From contig URQR01000045.1 in assembly GCA_900550065.1 (NCBI GenBank), positions 1-12,142 on the forward strand: a stretch of 12,142 nucleotides of DNA, read 5' to 3'. A program made the translations under genes and the position numbers. The notes under the pieces are model-generated. The model saw nothing but the letters and a program-made list of their open reading frames with translations. It made no database searches and was not told where the DNA came from. Origin of the DNA: an uncultured Eubacteriales bacterium. GTDB taxonomy: Bacteria; Bacillota; Clostridia; UBA1381; UMGS1253. Below, piece by piece: positions 1-7,810 of the stretch. How positions within the stretch are numbered: the stretch's first letter is position 1; each line of letters begins with the position of its first letter.

Positions 1-297
1 TATCCCCGCCAGAAGCTGGACAATATCTTCGGCGAGTATATCTCCAAGCTGGGGCTGACCGGCTGCATCACCGGCCATCTGTGCTTCGGCGACACCGGCA
101 CCAGCAAGGGGAAAACCATCCGCACCCTGATGGAGAAGTACCATATCACCTCCTGCGCCTACATCGGCGACACCCAGGGGGATTACGAGGCCACGGTGGA
201 AGCGGGCGTCCCCTTCCTCTGGGCAAGTTACGGCTTCGGCACCCCGGCAGGGTACGCCGGGAGAATCGACAGCTTTACGGATTTGCTGAAGCTGTAA
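1..297 (+). CDS. HAD-family hydrolase (phosphoglycolate phosphatase-like), C-terminal fragment
   Basis: This is the last 98 codons of a gene that begins before the window; frame 1 is open from base 1 to TAA at 295-297. The visible part carries two late HAD-superfamily signatures: a Lys-containing segment (TSKGKTI, around residues 34-40 of the fragment) matching motif III, and YIGDTQGDY (residues 54-62) matching motif IV, the acidic magnesium-binding loop. The following VEAGVPFLWASYGFG stretch is typical of the phosphoglycolate phosphatase/Gph-like branch, whose members dephosphorylate small phosphorylated metabolites in the cytoplasm. The nucleophile Asp motif would lie upstream and is not seen. 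The substrate cannot be told from this part. The stop lies 16 bases before the next ATG, so the two genes are probably co-transcribed. Codon use is rich in ATC, ACC and GCC, unlike genes after about base 740. Confidence 0.85.
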   Translation, partial: YPRQKLDNIFGEYISKLGLTGCITGHLCFGDTGTSKGKTIRTLMEKYHITSCAYIGDTQGDYEATVEAGVPFLWASYGFGTPAGYAGRIDSFTDLLKL

Positions 298-313
298 ACG
301 TTACGGAGGTTCC

Positions 314-1570
314 ATGAGTATTTCCATCGACACTTACTGCCTGCAATGCCTTCTGCGGCGGAACATCGCCCTTGCCCAGACGCTGGGGACGGAGGAGCAG
401 GCAATCGCCTTTGCCAAAGAGATTATGAAGCTGTATCTGGCCGCGCCGGAGGGGGTGTCCTCCCCGTGGTTCGGGCCGCAGATCGCCGACCTGCTTCACG
501 ATATGTACGGCCTTGACTACGACCGTTTCCGTCAGGAAAAGCTGGATTCCAACCACTTCGTGCTGGAGCGGCTTCCCGCAATCCGGGAGAAGGTCACCGC
601 CGCCAAAGACCCGGTTTTCGCGGGACTGCAATTTGCCATTCTGGGGAATTATCTGGACTTTTCCGCCTTGCAGGGGCAGGTCAGCTTTGAAAAGCTGGCG
701 GATGTGCCGGCGAGCGAGGTTTTGCCGGGCGGCGGCGCACAGCTCGTTAACTTTTGGGGCGGCAGCTCGTTTAAATTTCTACTCACGAATATTCTGCTGA
801 CGAGCATTGGCGTTTGGGGCTTGCCGCAGATGGTGCATAAATATTACACAATCAATGATGAATCGCAGATTAAAAAAGCGACGGTTATTTCCACTATATT
901 TGCACTTGTGATTGGCGTTGGCGCGTATCTGGTCGGTTCGACGAGTCATTTGTTCTTAGAAGCCGCGCCAAACGGTGCGCCGGTGGTCGGCTATGACAAT
1001 GTTATGCCGACGATTTTAATGCAGGCGCTCACGGGTAATGTATGGCTCAACATTTTACTCAGCGTGATTATGCTGCTTCTGTTGTCGGCATCAATGTCGA
1101 CGCTGGCGGCGATTGTGCTAACCTCGAGTTCGGCGATTTCGGTAGATATTATTAAGGTTGTGAAGCCGGGTATCAGCGACAAGAGCCAGATGCTAATTAT
1201 GCGTCTGCTGTGCCTGTTGTTTGTGGTACTGTCGTTTGTTTTTGCGACGCTGAACATTTCGTTTATTGTTAATATCATGTCCTTTTCATGGGGCGTTGTG
1301 GCCGGCTCCTTTATTGGGCCTTACATCTGGGGACTGTACTCGAAAAAGGTTACAAAGGCGGGCGCGTGGGCCGGTACCTTGTCCGGACTTGTTGTGGTTG
1401 GCGTACTGCTTGTGATATTTACGGCTACGAGCGGATTTGACGCGGCGAAGGCGCTTGCGCCGGAATTCGGCGTAGCGGCGATGGCGGTTTCGCTCATTGC
1501 TGTACCAGTGGTTAGCCTGTTTACGAAAAAGCCGGATCAGGCAATTATTGATAAGTGTTTTGAAAAATAA
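314..1570 (+). CDS. Chimeric ORF: ARMT1/DUF89 N-terminal half joined to the C-terminal half of a sodium:solute symporter
   Basis: The ATG at 314 has a good ribosome binding site (GGAGG, 305-309). Residues 1 to about 128 look like a DUF89/ARMT1-type metal-dependent phosphatase: an N-terminal CLQC (9-12), then LDSNHFVLERLP and FAILGNYLDFSAL (107-119). The C-terminal catalytic part with the DNAGE-type acidic motif is absent. From about residue 137 the protein is a membrane transporter of the SSS family: WGLPQMVHKYY (168-178), a Ser-rich sodium-site-like helix SASMSTLAAIVLTSSS (258-273), and about seven hydrophobic segments (roughly 153-173, 189-213, 243-277, 294-315, 317-341, 351-371, 385-404). 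SSS proteins usually have about 480-500 residues, so around 200 N-terminal residues and the first helices are missing. Neither half should work alone. The symporter half lies 56 bases before a phenylacetate-CoA ligase and may belong to an aryl-acid or other organic-acid importer; the substrate is inferred from context only. Confidence 0.8.
   Translation: MSISIDTYCLQCLLRRNIALAQTLGTEEQAIAFAKEIMKLYLAAPEGVSSPWFGPQIADLLHDMYGLDYDRFRQEKLDSNHFVLERLPAIREKVTAAKDPVFAGLQFAILGNYLDFSALQGQVSFEKLADVPASEVLPGGGAQLVNFWGGSSFKFLLTNILLTSIGVWGLPQMVHKYYTINDESQIKKATVISTIFALVIGVGAYLVGSTSHLFLEAAPNGAPVVGYDNVMPTILMQALTGNVWLNILLSVIMLLLLSASMSTLAAIVLTSSSAISVDIIKVVKPGISDKSQMLIMRLLCLLFVVLSFVFATLNISFIVNIMSFSWGVVAGSFIGPYIWGLYSKKVTKAGAWAGTLSGLVVVGVLLVIFTATSGFDAAKALAPEFGVAAMAVSLIAVPVVSLFTKKPDQAIIDKCFEK
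685..740. other. Probable chimeric junction (contig join or recombination point)
   Basis: Homology switches here from a soluble DUF89 protein to a membrane symporter within one open frame, with no linker. On the left, Ile is mostly ATC and Thr mostly ACC; on the right, ATT and ACG dominate and AT-rich spacers appear. The join lies somewhere between the codons for VSFEKLAD and LPGGG; a short GC-rich stretch (725-738, repeated GGC) could have provided chance identity for a join. Both proteins are cut in their middle, which argues against a functional gene fusion. A real deletion or horizontal insertion remains possible. Confidence 0.65.
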
Positions 1571-1626
1571 TGTAATTTAGAATAATTTCCTGTAATTTTT
1601 GATAGAGTGGATTGGAGAGAGAAGCC

Positions 1627-2934
1627 ATGATTTGGAACGAGAAAATAGAGTGTGCGGATAGAGCCTTTTTTGATAAGCTGACGATAGAGCGGCTGCAAGA
1701 CCTTGTGAAGCGCTGCTATGAAAATGTGCCTTTTTATAAGAAGGCATTGGACAACGCAGGTGTCAAGCCGGAGGATATTAAAACGCTGGCTGACTATCAA
1801 AAAGTGCCGTTTACGGTAAAAACGGACCTGCGCGACAACTATCCGTATGGGCTATTTGCCGTTCCACAGCGTGACATCGTGCGTATCCACGGTTCATCCG
1901 GCACAACGGGCAAGCCGATTATTGTCGGCTATACAAAAGGCGACCTTGATGTATGGAAGGAATGTATCTCACGTCTGATATATATGGCGGGCGGCAGCGC
2001 GGATGATATCGCGCAGATTTGCTTTGGCTACGGCCTGTTCACAGGCGCGTTCGGTCTGCATCAAGGGTTGGAAAACGTCGGGGCGACGGTGATTCCGATG
2101 TCGACGGGCAACACGGAAAAGCAGCTCATGATTATGAAGGATTTGGGGACAACGCTGCTCGTTGCGACGCCGTCTTACGCAATGTATATTTCCGAGGTAA
2201 TGGAGGAAAAGGGCTATAAGCCGGAGGACTTTAAGCTTCGCGTCGGAATGCTCGGCGCGGAAGGGCACACAGAGCAGATGCGCCGCGAAATTGAGAAGCG
2301 GCTCGGCATTAAAGTAACCGAAAACTATGGCCTTAGCGAGGTTATGGGCCCGGGTGTATGCGGCGAGTGTGAATATCAGGACGGGATGCATATCAACGAG
2401 GACCACTTCTTGATTGAGATTATTAACCCGGAAACGGGCGAAGTGCTGCCGGACGGCGAAAAGGGCGAGGTCGTGATTACAACGCTGACCAAAGAAGGAA
2501 TCCCGATGCTGCGCTACCGTACGCGCGATATCTCGTATATTATGACAGAGCCGTGCAAGTGCGGCCGTACGACGAAGCGGCTTGCTAAGATTCAGGGCCG
2601 CAGTGACGATATGCTGATTATTAAGGGAGTCAACGTCTTCCCGTCGCAGGTGGAGAGCGTGCTCGTTGGGATGGACCACATTAGCCCGCACTATTTGCTT
2701 GTTGTGACGAAGAAGGGTTATACCGACGCGCTGGAGATACGTGTTGAATTAGCGGATGAGTCGCTGTTGGAGAAGTTTTCTGCGCTTGAAGAATTGGAAA
2801 AAACAGTGAAGCAGAAAATTCACACGGTGCTCGGCATTGACGCGAAGGTGCGCCTTGTTGAGCCAAAGAGCATCGAACGGTTCGTCGGGAAGGCGAAGCG
2901 TGTGCTTGATTTGCGCAATGAACAGCAAAAGTAA
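1627..2934 (+). CDS. paaK: Phenylacetate-CoA ligase 1 (AMP-forming aryl-acid:CoA ligase)
   Basis: A 435-residue cytoplasmic adenylate-forming enzyme of normal PaaK length (about 430-440). Known family reaction: arylacetate + ATP + CoA to arylacetyl-CoA + AMP + PPi. Visible motifs: phosphate-binding SSGTTGKP (90-97), FGYGLFTG (133-140), YGLSE (234-238), YRTRD (297-301), the hinge GRSDDMLIIKGVNVFPSQ (324-341), and the C-terminal GKAKRV with the likely adenylation Lys (422). I chose ATG 1627 because GGAGAG (1614-1619) sits 7 bases before it; an in-frame TTG at 1612 would overlap that site. Oddities: the usual GAEPWT segment reads GAEGHT (210-215), and there are four cysteines, C245, C248, C310 and C312, that could bind a metal. 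It starts the ior cluster and is paralogous to the ligase at 5342. It may act on an aryl acid other than phenylacetate, such as indoleacetate or 4-hydroxyphenylacetate (inference). Confidence 0.93.
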   Translation: MIWNEKIECADRAFFDKLTIERLQDLVKRCYENVPFYKKALDNAGVKPEDIKTLADYQKVPFTVKTDLRDNYPYGLFAVPQRDIVRIHGSSGTTGKPIIVGYTKGDLDVWKECISRLIYMAGGSADDIAQICFGYGLFTGAFGLHQGLENVGATVIPMSTGNTEKQLMIMKDLGTTLLVATPSYAMYISEVMEEKGYKPEDFKLRVGMLGAEGHTEQMRREIEKRLGIKVTENYGLSEVMGPGVCGECEYQDGMHINEDHFLIEIINPETGEVLPDGEKGEVVITTLTKEGIPMLRYRTRDISYIMTEPCKCGRTTKRLAKIQGRSDDMLIIKGVNVFPSQVESVLVGMDHISPHYLLVVTKKGYTDALEIRVELADESLLEKFSALEELEKTVKQKIHTVLGIDAKVRLVEPKSIERFVGKAKRVLDLRNEQQK

Positions 2935-2993
2935 GAATTGCGGCACATAAGTAAGCGACGGATTGAATCAATGAAAATTACAGGGGTGAGGTC

Positions 2994-4739
2994 ATGAAAA
3001 AATTAATGCTCGGTAACGAGGCGGTTGCCCGCGGCGCATATGAGGCCGGGGTAAACGTTGTGTCGTCCTATCCTGGGACACCAAGCACAGAAATTACAGA
3101 AAATATTGCAAAATATGATGAGGTATACAGTGAATGGGCGCCGAACGAGAAGGTCGCGCTCGAGGTTTCGATTGGTGCGTCGTTTGCTGGTGCGCGTGCG
3201 ATGAGCTGTATGAAGCACGTCGGCGTCAATGTTGCGGCGGACCCGCTCTTTACGGTGAGCTATACGGGTGTAAACGGCGGCCTTGTAATCTGCGCGGCGG
3301 ACGACCAGGGGATGCATTCGTCGCAGAACGAGCAGGATTCGAGGAATCTTGCCGCTGCGTCAAAGGCGGCAATGCTTGAGCCGGCGGACAGCCAGGAGTG
3401 TAAGGACTTTACGAAGCTGGCGTTCGACATCAGCGAGGAGTACGATACGCCGGTGATGCTGCGCCTTTCAACGCGTATTTCGCACTCGCAGAGCTTAGTA
3501 GAGCTTGGCGAGCGGGAGGAGCGCGCGCGTAAGGAATATGTGAAAAATCCGGGCAAGTACGTGATGATGCCAGCGATGGCAAAGGCGCGCCACGTTGTCG
3601 TGGAGGAGCGTCTCTGTAAATTGACAGAGTTGAGCGACAAGCTCGCGAAAGCGGAGATTCACACAGATAAAATCGGCGTAATTACGGCCGGTATCGCGTA
3701 CCAGTACGCGAAGGAGGCGCTTGGCGACAGTGTTTCCTATTTGAAGATAGCGATGGTGAATCCGCTTCCGGTGGAGGCTGTGAAAGCCTTTGCGGCGAAG
3801 CATGAGAAGATATATGTAATAGAAGAACTTGATCCGGTGATTGAGACACACTGCAGGGCGCTTGGCCTTGACGTAATCGGCAAGGAGGCATTTACGCTGC
3901 TTGGCGAGTATACTGCGCCGATGATTGCGAAAGCGATTTTAGGGAAAGAGACGCCGGAGCTGCTCGAAGCAGGGGAGCAGACGCCGGTACGTCCGCCGGT
4001 GATGTGCCCGGGCTGTCCGCACAGAGGGATGTTCTATGTGCTCAAAAAGCTCGGCCTTACGGTGAGCGGCGACATCGGCTGCTACACGCTCGGCGCGCTT
4101 GCGCCGCTGCAAAGCATTGACGCGTGCGTCTGCATGGGTGCAAGCATCGGCATGGCGCATGGTATGGAAAAGGCTGCGGGCGCAGACTTTAGAAAGAATA
4201 CCGTTGCGGTCATTGGTGATTCGACGTTTATCCACTCCGGCATTACGGGGCTGATTGACGTGGTGTACAACAAAGGTAACAGTACGGTAATTATCCTCGA
4301 TAACTCGATTACGGGCATGACGGGCCATCAGCCGAACCCGACGACGGGCTTTACGATTAAAAACGAGCCGACGAAGCAGGTCAACCTTATTACATTGGCA
4401 CAGGCTGTCGGCGTGAGCCCGGAGCATATCCGCGTGGCGGACCCGTTCGATTTAGACAATTTTGAAAAGGTTGTAAAGGAAGAAACAGCGGCGGACGAAC
4501 CGTCGGTAATTATTTCGCAGCGGCCGTGCGCACTGCTAAAGTTCGTAAAATATGACGGTTGCTGTGAAATTACGGATAAGTGTAAAAAGTGTAAAATGTG
4601 CTTAAAGCTCGGCTGTCCGGCAATCACGAACAAAGACGGCGTAATTTCAATTGATACATCGCTGTGCAATGGGTGCGGCCTGTGCCAAAATATTTGTAAA
4701 TTCGGCGCAATTGAGAAAGTAGGTGGAAGCGATGCGTAA
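2994..4739 (+). CDS. iorA: Indolepyruvate:ferredoxin oxidoreductase, alpha subunit
   Basis: A 581-residue subunit of the thiamine-diphosphate iron-sulfur enzyme that converts arylpyruvate + CoA + oxidised ferredoxin to arylacetyl-CoA + CO2 + reduced ferredoxin, reversibly. The N-terminal pyrimidine-binding domain shows SSYPGTPSTEI (24-34). The TPP domain has MCPGCPHRGMFY (337-348), GDIGCYTLG (359-367), and the diphosphate/magnesium motif starting at GDS (408-410) and closing with DN (436-437) and GMTGHQPNP (441-449). The C-terminus is ferredoxin-like: cluster 1 Cys 530, 533, 536, 541 and cluster 2 Cys 558, 561, 564, 568. The last Cys is followed by Lys rather than the usual Pro. Start ATG 2994 follows a GGGGTGAGG site (2983-2991). 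The gene sits 59 bases after ligase 1 and overlaps iorB, so translational coupling is likely. Oxygen sensitivity, and therefore anaerobic growth, is expected from the family. Confidence 0.96.
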   Translation: MKKLMLGNEAVARGAYEAGVNVVSSYPGTPSTEITENIAKYDEVYSEWAPNEKVALEVSIGASFAGARAMSCMKHVGVNVAADPLFTVSYTGVNGGLVICAADDQGMHSSQNEQDSRNLAAASKAAMLEPADSQECKDFTKLAFDISEEYDTPVMLRLSTRISHSQSLVELGEREERARKEYVKNPGKYVMMPAMAKARHVVVEERLCKLTELSDKLAKAEIHTDKIGVITAGIAYQYAKEALGDSVSYLKIAMVNPLPVEAVKAFAAKHEKIYVIEELDPVIETHCRALGLDVIGKEAFTLLGEYTAPMIAKAILGKETPELLEAGEQTPVRPPVMCPGCPHRGMFYVLKKLGLTVSGDIGCYTLGALAPLQSIDACVCMGASIGMAHGMEKAAGADFRKNTVAVIGDSTFIHSGITGLIDVVYNKGNSTVIILDNSITGMTGHQPNPTTGFTIKNEPTKQVNLITLAQAVGVSPEHIRVADPFDLDNFEKVVKEETAADEPSVIISQRPCALLKFVKYDGCCEITDKCKKCKMCLKLGCPAITNKDGVISIDTSLCNGCGLCQNICKFGAIEKVGGSDA

Positions 4740-5307
4740 GGTGAAAAATGTGATGATTGTCGGCGTTGGCGGACAGGGCACGCTTCTGGCGAGCCGGATT
4801 TTGGGCAATGTTGTTGTCGCGGAGGGCTACGACGTAAAAATGTCGGAGGTCCACGGCATGGCGCAGCGCGGCGGCAGCGTCGTGACATACGTGAAGTATG
4901 GCGACGCGGTGTATTCGCCGATTATTTCCGAGGGCGAGGCGGATATTATCCTATCGTTTGAGGAACTGGAGGCATACCGTTACCTGCCGTATCTGAAAAA
5001 GGGCGGCACGCTGATTGTCAATGCACAGGAGATTGATCCGATGCCGGTCATTACCGGCGTGGCACAGTACCCGGAACAGATTGTGAAAAAGCTGAAGGAT
5101 AAGGCCGATGGCGTGATTGCTGTCGACGCGCTCGCGCTCGCAAACGAAGCGGGCAACAGCAAGGCGGTCAACGTTGTGCTGCTCGGCGTTTTGGCGAAAA
5201 GCAGCGATATCGGAGAGGAAAAGTGGCTGGCAGCGATTGAAAAGACTGTGCCGGCGAAGTTTTTGGATGTGAATTTGAAAGCGTTTGCGCTTGGCTATAA
5301 CGCTTAA
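4732..5307 (+). CDS. iorB: Indolepyruvate:ferredoxin oxidoreductase, beta subunit
   Basis: A 191-residue partner of IorA, belonging to the gamma-domain family of 2-oxoacid:ferredoxin oxidoreductases and of normal length for IorB. The N-terminus shows the Rossmann-like glycine-rich loop VGVGGQGTLLASRILG (about 9-24), followed by SEVHGMAQRGGSVVTYVKYG, a strongly conserved family block. The ATG at 4732 overlaps the end of iorA by 8 bases and has AGGTGG (4721-4726) 5 bases upstream; a GTG at 4723 in the same frame is a less likely start because it lies within that site. The overlap suggests coupled translation to keep the alpha and beta subunits equimolar. No cysteine cluster is present, as expected, because the iron-sulfur clusters lie in IorA. 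Confidence 0.95.
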   Translation: MRKVKNVMIVGVGGQGTLLASRILGNVVVAEGYDVKMSEVHGMAQRGGSVVTYVKYGDAVYSPIISEGEADIILSFEELEAYRYLPYLKKGGTLIVNAQEIDPMPVITGVAQYPEQIVKKLKDKADGVIAVDALALANEAGNSKAVNVVLLGVLAKSSDIGEEKWLAAIEKTVPAKFLDVNLKAFALGYNA

Positions 5308-5341
5308 TTTAGATTTTTTGATAAAGCAGAGGTGTGTGAAC

Positions 5342-6652
5342 ATGCAAAAGTATTACAACGAGCCGGCAGAACGTATGGGCCGCAGCGAGATTGAGGCGCT
5401 GCAAAGCGAGCGGCTTGTGAAGTTAGTGGAGCGCGTATATAACAATGTGCCGCACTACCGTGAAAAAATGGACGAGGCGAAGTTGAAGCCGTCGGATATT
5501 AAATCGATTGCGGACTTGTCGAAGCTGCCGTTTACGTATAAGCAGGATTTGCGCGACACGTATCCGTTCGGGATGCTGGCGTGTCCGATGGACGATATTG
5601 TGCGGATTCATGCGTCGAGCGGTACTACGGGTAAGCAGACGGTTGTCGCGTGTACGCAGAACGACATTGATATGTGGAGCGAAATTGTAGCCCGCGCGCT
5701 CGTTGCAGCGGGCGCGTCGAAGAGCTCAATGGTTCAGGTGTCGTACGGCTACGGACTGTTTACGGGCGGGCTCGGCGCGCATTACGGCGCGGAAAAGCTT
5801 GGCGCGGCGGTCGTACCGACCTCAGCGGGCAACACAAAACGGCAGATTCAGTCCATGCATGACTTTGGCAGCACACACCTTTGCTGTACGCCGTCGTATG
5901 CGCTCTTTATCGCTGAGACGATTGAGGAAATGGGGCTTGATATTAACGAGTTTAAATTGCAGGCAGGCGTGTTCGGTGCGGAGCCATGGACGGAGGAAAT
6001 GCGCCGCGAGATTGAGCGGCGGCTGCATATTAAGGCATATGATATCTACGGCCTTTCGGAGATTATTGGGCCGGGCGTTTCGTACGAGTGCGAGGCGCAG
6101 GGCGGCATGCATATCAATGAGGACTATTTTATTCCGGAAATCATTAATCCTGATACGGGTGAGGTTTTGCCTGCCGGGAGCAAGGGCGAACTTGTGTTTA
6201 CGACGCTGACAAAGGAGGGGCTTCCGCTCATCCGTTACAGGACACGCGATATCACGTCGCTCAACTATGAAACATGTTCGTGCGGGCGGACATTTGTGCG
6301 TATGAATAAACCGCAGGGCCGCAGCGACGATATGCTGATTATCCGTGGTGTGAACGTGTTTCCGTCACAGATTGAGGACGTATTGCTCAAAATGGGTGAA
6401 ACGGCGCCGTATTATATGATTATTGTGGATCGTGTGGGGACGCGCGACACGCTGGAGATTCAGGTGGAAGTATCCGACAGCATGTTCTCCGACGCGGTAC
6501 GCGGAATTGAGGAGTTGGAGAAAAAAATCCAGACAAATATTGAGAGTACGCTCGGTATCGCGGCGAAGATAAAGCTCGTTGAACCGAAGAGTATTCAGCG
6601 CAGTGAGGGGAAGGCTGTGCGCGTTATTGATAAACGTAAATTGATTGATTAA
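5342..6652 (+). CDS. paaK: Phenylacetate-CoA ligase 2 (AMP-forming aryl-acid:CoA ligase)
   Basis: A 436-residue paralogue of the ligase at 1627, collinear along its whole length. Motifs: SSGTTGK (92-98), YGYGLFTGG (135-143), the classical GAEPWT (212-217), YGLSE (236-240), YRTRD (299-303), GRSDDMLIIRGVNVFPSQ (326-343), and C-terminal GKAVRV with K424. The residue after the P-loop lysine is Gln (GKQ) where Pro is usual. Cysteines 250, 312 and 314 align with three of the four in ligase 1; the fourth position is Ser 247. ATG 5342 has AGAGG (5328-5332) upstream; longer in-frame starts back to 5285 would overlap iorB and lack such a site. It lies 34 bases after iorB and ends the ior unit at a hairpin. 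Its more canonical pocket makes phenylacetate a reasonable substrate guess (inference). Confidence 0.94.
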   Translation: MQKYYNEPAERMGRSEIEALQSERLVKLVERVYNNVPHYREKMDEAKLKPSDIKSIADLSKLPFTYKQDLRDTYPFGMLACPMDDIVRIHASSGTTGKQTVVACTQNDIDMWSEIVARALVAAGASKSSMVQVSYGYGLFTGGLGAHYGAEKLGAAVVPTSAGNTKRQIQSMHDFGSTHLCCTPSYALFIAETIEEMGLDINEFKLQAGVFGAEPWTEEMRREIERRLHIKAYDIYGLSEIIGPGVSYECEAQGGMHINEDYFIPEIINPDTGEVLPAGSKGELVFTTLTKEGLPLIRYRTRDITSLNYETCSCGRTFVRMNKPQGRSDDMLIIRGVNVFPSQIEDVLLKMGETAPYYMIIVDRVGTRDTLEIQVEVSDSMFSDAVRGIEELEKKIQTNIESTLGIAAKIKLVEPKSIQRSEGKAVRVIDKRKLID

Positions 6653-6681
6653 GACAAGGCGCCTATTTGGGCGCCTGTCTT
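6651..6681 (+). terminator. Hairpin terminator after ligase 2
   Basis: The left arm (6651-6663) and right arm (6670-6681) form a 12-bp stem with a single bulged base and a 6-base loop (TATTTG); the core is GGCGCC pairing with GGCGCC. It begins within the ligase stop codon. The following bases are only moderately T-rich, so termination may be partial and allow some read-through into the SGNH gene. Confidence 0.65.
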
Positions 6682-6717
6682 CGTGTTCTAATTATATAAT
6701 TAAGGAGGCCTGTAATT

Positions 6718-7785
6718 ATGGAAATCCTCAACCACCGCGGCGGGCTTGTACGCTTCCGCGATGCGGTAAACAATAAGGACTGCGTGCGCGTCGGCTTTAT
6801 CGGCGGTTCAATTACACAGGAAAGCGCGAAAATTAACTGGCCTGATTTTGTGGCTGCATGGGTTAAAAATAAGGCGATAGATAAGCCGGTTTTTATTGAA
6901 AACATTGGAATTGGCGCGACAGGGAGCGATATTGCGGCGTTCCGCTTCGACTGGGAAATGGCGGATAAGGACTGCGACTTAATTTTTGTCGAGTTTGCTG
7001 TCAATGATGAATCGCTGGATACGCACTTGCGTAACCGCAGCAGGGAAGGCCTTGTGCGTAAAATTTTGCAAAAGACAAAGGCTGATATCGTATTTGTGTA
7101 TACGTATATTCAGGATATGCTGCCGGACATACTTGCGGGCGGGGTGCCGAACTCCATCGCCGAATTCGAGACGATTGCCGAGCACTACGGCATCGGCAGC
7201 GTATGGATGGCGAAGGCTGCGCTCGACATGGCGAATGATGGCCTTGTCAGCTTTGAGAATTTTCTTGGCGACGGTCTGCACCCGAATCCGCTCGGAAGCA
7301 GTATTTATGCCGGCGCGGTGACACAATTTTTGGACCGTGAGCTGAAGCTGACTTCAGCGGCCGCGCCGCGTGAAGCTGCGCCGCTGTTTGCGGACCATTG
7401 GGGAAACGCATCGATTATCCCGCTGGACACAGTAAAAACCGAGGGGTGCTGGTACATTCGCTCGCTCTATAACGATGATTTTCGCTATGTGCTTTATACC
7501 TCGTCACTCACGGCAAAAGCGTCGGTGACGTGTAAGTGTAAAACGATGGTGGTGTGCCGCCTGCACGGAAGCCGGTGCGGTATGATGAAGTACCGGATTG
7601 ACGACGGCGAGTGGGTGACGGAAGAGAAAGCGGTTGTCGACTGGATGGGCGGGGCAAACTACCCGTGGCAGTCGGTGCTGATTGATGAAACAGAGGAAAA
7701 GGAGCACACTGTCGAATTTATGTGTGAAAAAACTGTGAGAGAATGTGGCTCAAGCCTTTACATTGCCTATATCGGTATTGTATAA
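6718..7785 (+). CDS. SGNH/GDSL-fold hydrolase with C-terminal extra domain
   Basis: A 355-residue protein. Residues 24-205 form an SGNH hydrolase core: block I GFIGGSIT with nucleophile Ser 31, block II around NIGIGATGSD (62-71), block III FVEFAVND with Asn 96, and block V GDGLHPN with Asp 185 and His 188. The family hydrolyses esters, often removing acetyl groups from sugars or cell-wall glycans. The remaining 150 residues (about 206-355) look beta-rich (YVLYTSS, YRIDDGEW, HTVEFMCE) and may be a sandwich domain. I see no signal peptide or membrane helix, so a cytoplasmic location is likely. The start at 6718 has a strong AAGGAGG site (6702-6708). It sits between the ior unit and the ACT gene without an obvious metabolic link. 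The substrate is unknown. Confidence 0.82.
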   Translation: MEILNHRGGLVRFRDAVNNKDCVRVGFIGGSITQESAKINWPDFVAAWVKNKAIDKPVFIENIGIGATGSDIAAFRFDWEMADKDCDLIFVEFAVNDESLDTHLRNRSREGLVRKILQKTKADIVFVYTYIQDMLPDILAGGVPNSIAEFETIAEHYGIGSVWMAKAALDMANDGLVSFENFLGDGLHPNPLGSSIYAGAVTQFLDRELKLTSAAAPREAAPLFADHWGNASIIPLDTVKTEGCWYIRSLYNDDFRYVLYTSSLTAKASVTCKCKTMVVCRLHGSRCGMMKYRIDDGEWVTEEKAVVDWMGGANYPWQSVLIDETEEKEHTVEFMCEKTVRECGSSLYIAYIGIV

Positions 7786-7789
7786 TATA

Positions 7790-7810
7790 CGCAAAGACTA
7801 TGTCTTTGCG
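7790..7810 (+). terminator. Perfect 9-bp hairpin after the SGNH gene
   Basis: CGCAAAGAC (7790-7798) pairs perfectly with GTCTTTGCG (7802-7810) around a 3-base TAT loop, four bases after the SGNH stop codon. No T-run follows, so this may be a weak terminator, an mRNA 3'-end stabiliser, or the first stem of the larger folded region that follows. Confidence 0.5.

Noticed and set aside
1969..2691. A 240-codon minus-strand ORF inside ligase 1
   Set aside because: It is the antisense of a well-supported PaaK gene; the translation is Arg/His-rich without family motifs, as expected for a shadow frame in a GC-rich gene.
4328..4888. A 186-codon minus-strand ORF across iorA/iorB
   Set aside because: It overlaps two clear genes on the opposite strand, has low-complexity composition and no ribosome binding site.
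5285..5341. N-terminal extension of ligase 2 by 19 codons
   Set aside because: It overlaps the iorB 3' end in another frame, lacks a ribosome binding site, and makes the protein longer than its paralogue; ATG 5342 has a proper site.
6695..6700. TATAAT before the SGNH gene
   Set aside because: It is a perfect -10 hexamer but lies two bases before the ribosome binding site and has no -35 at the right spacing.
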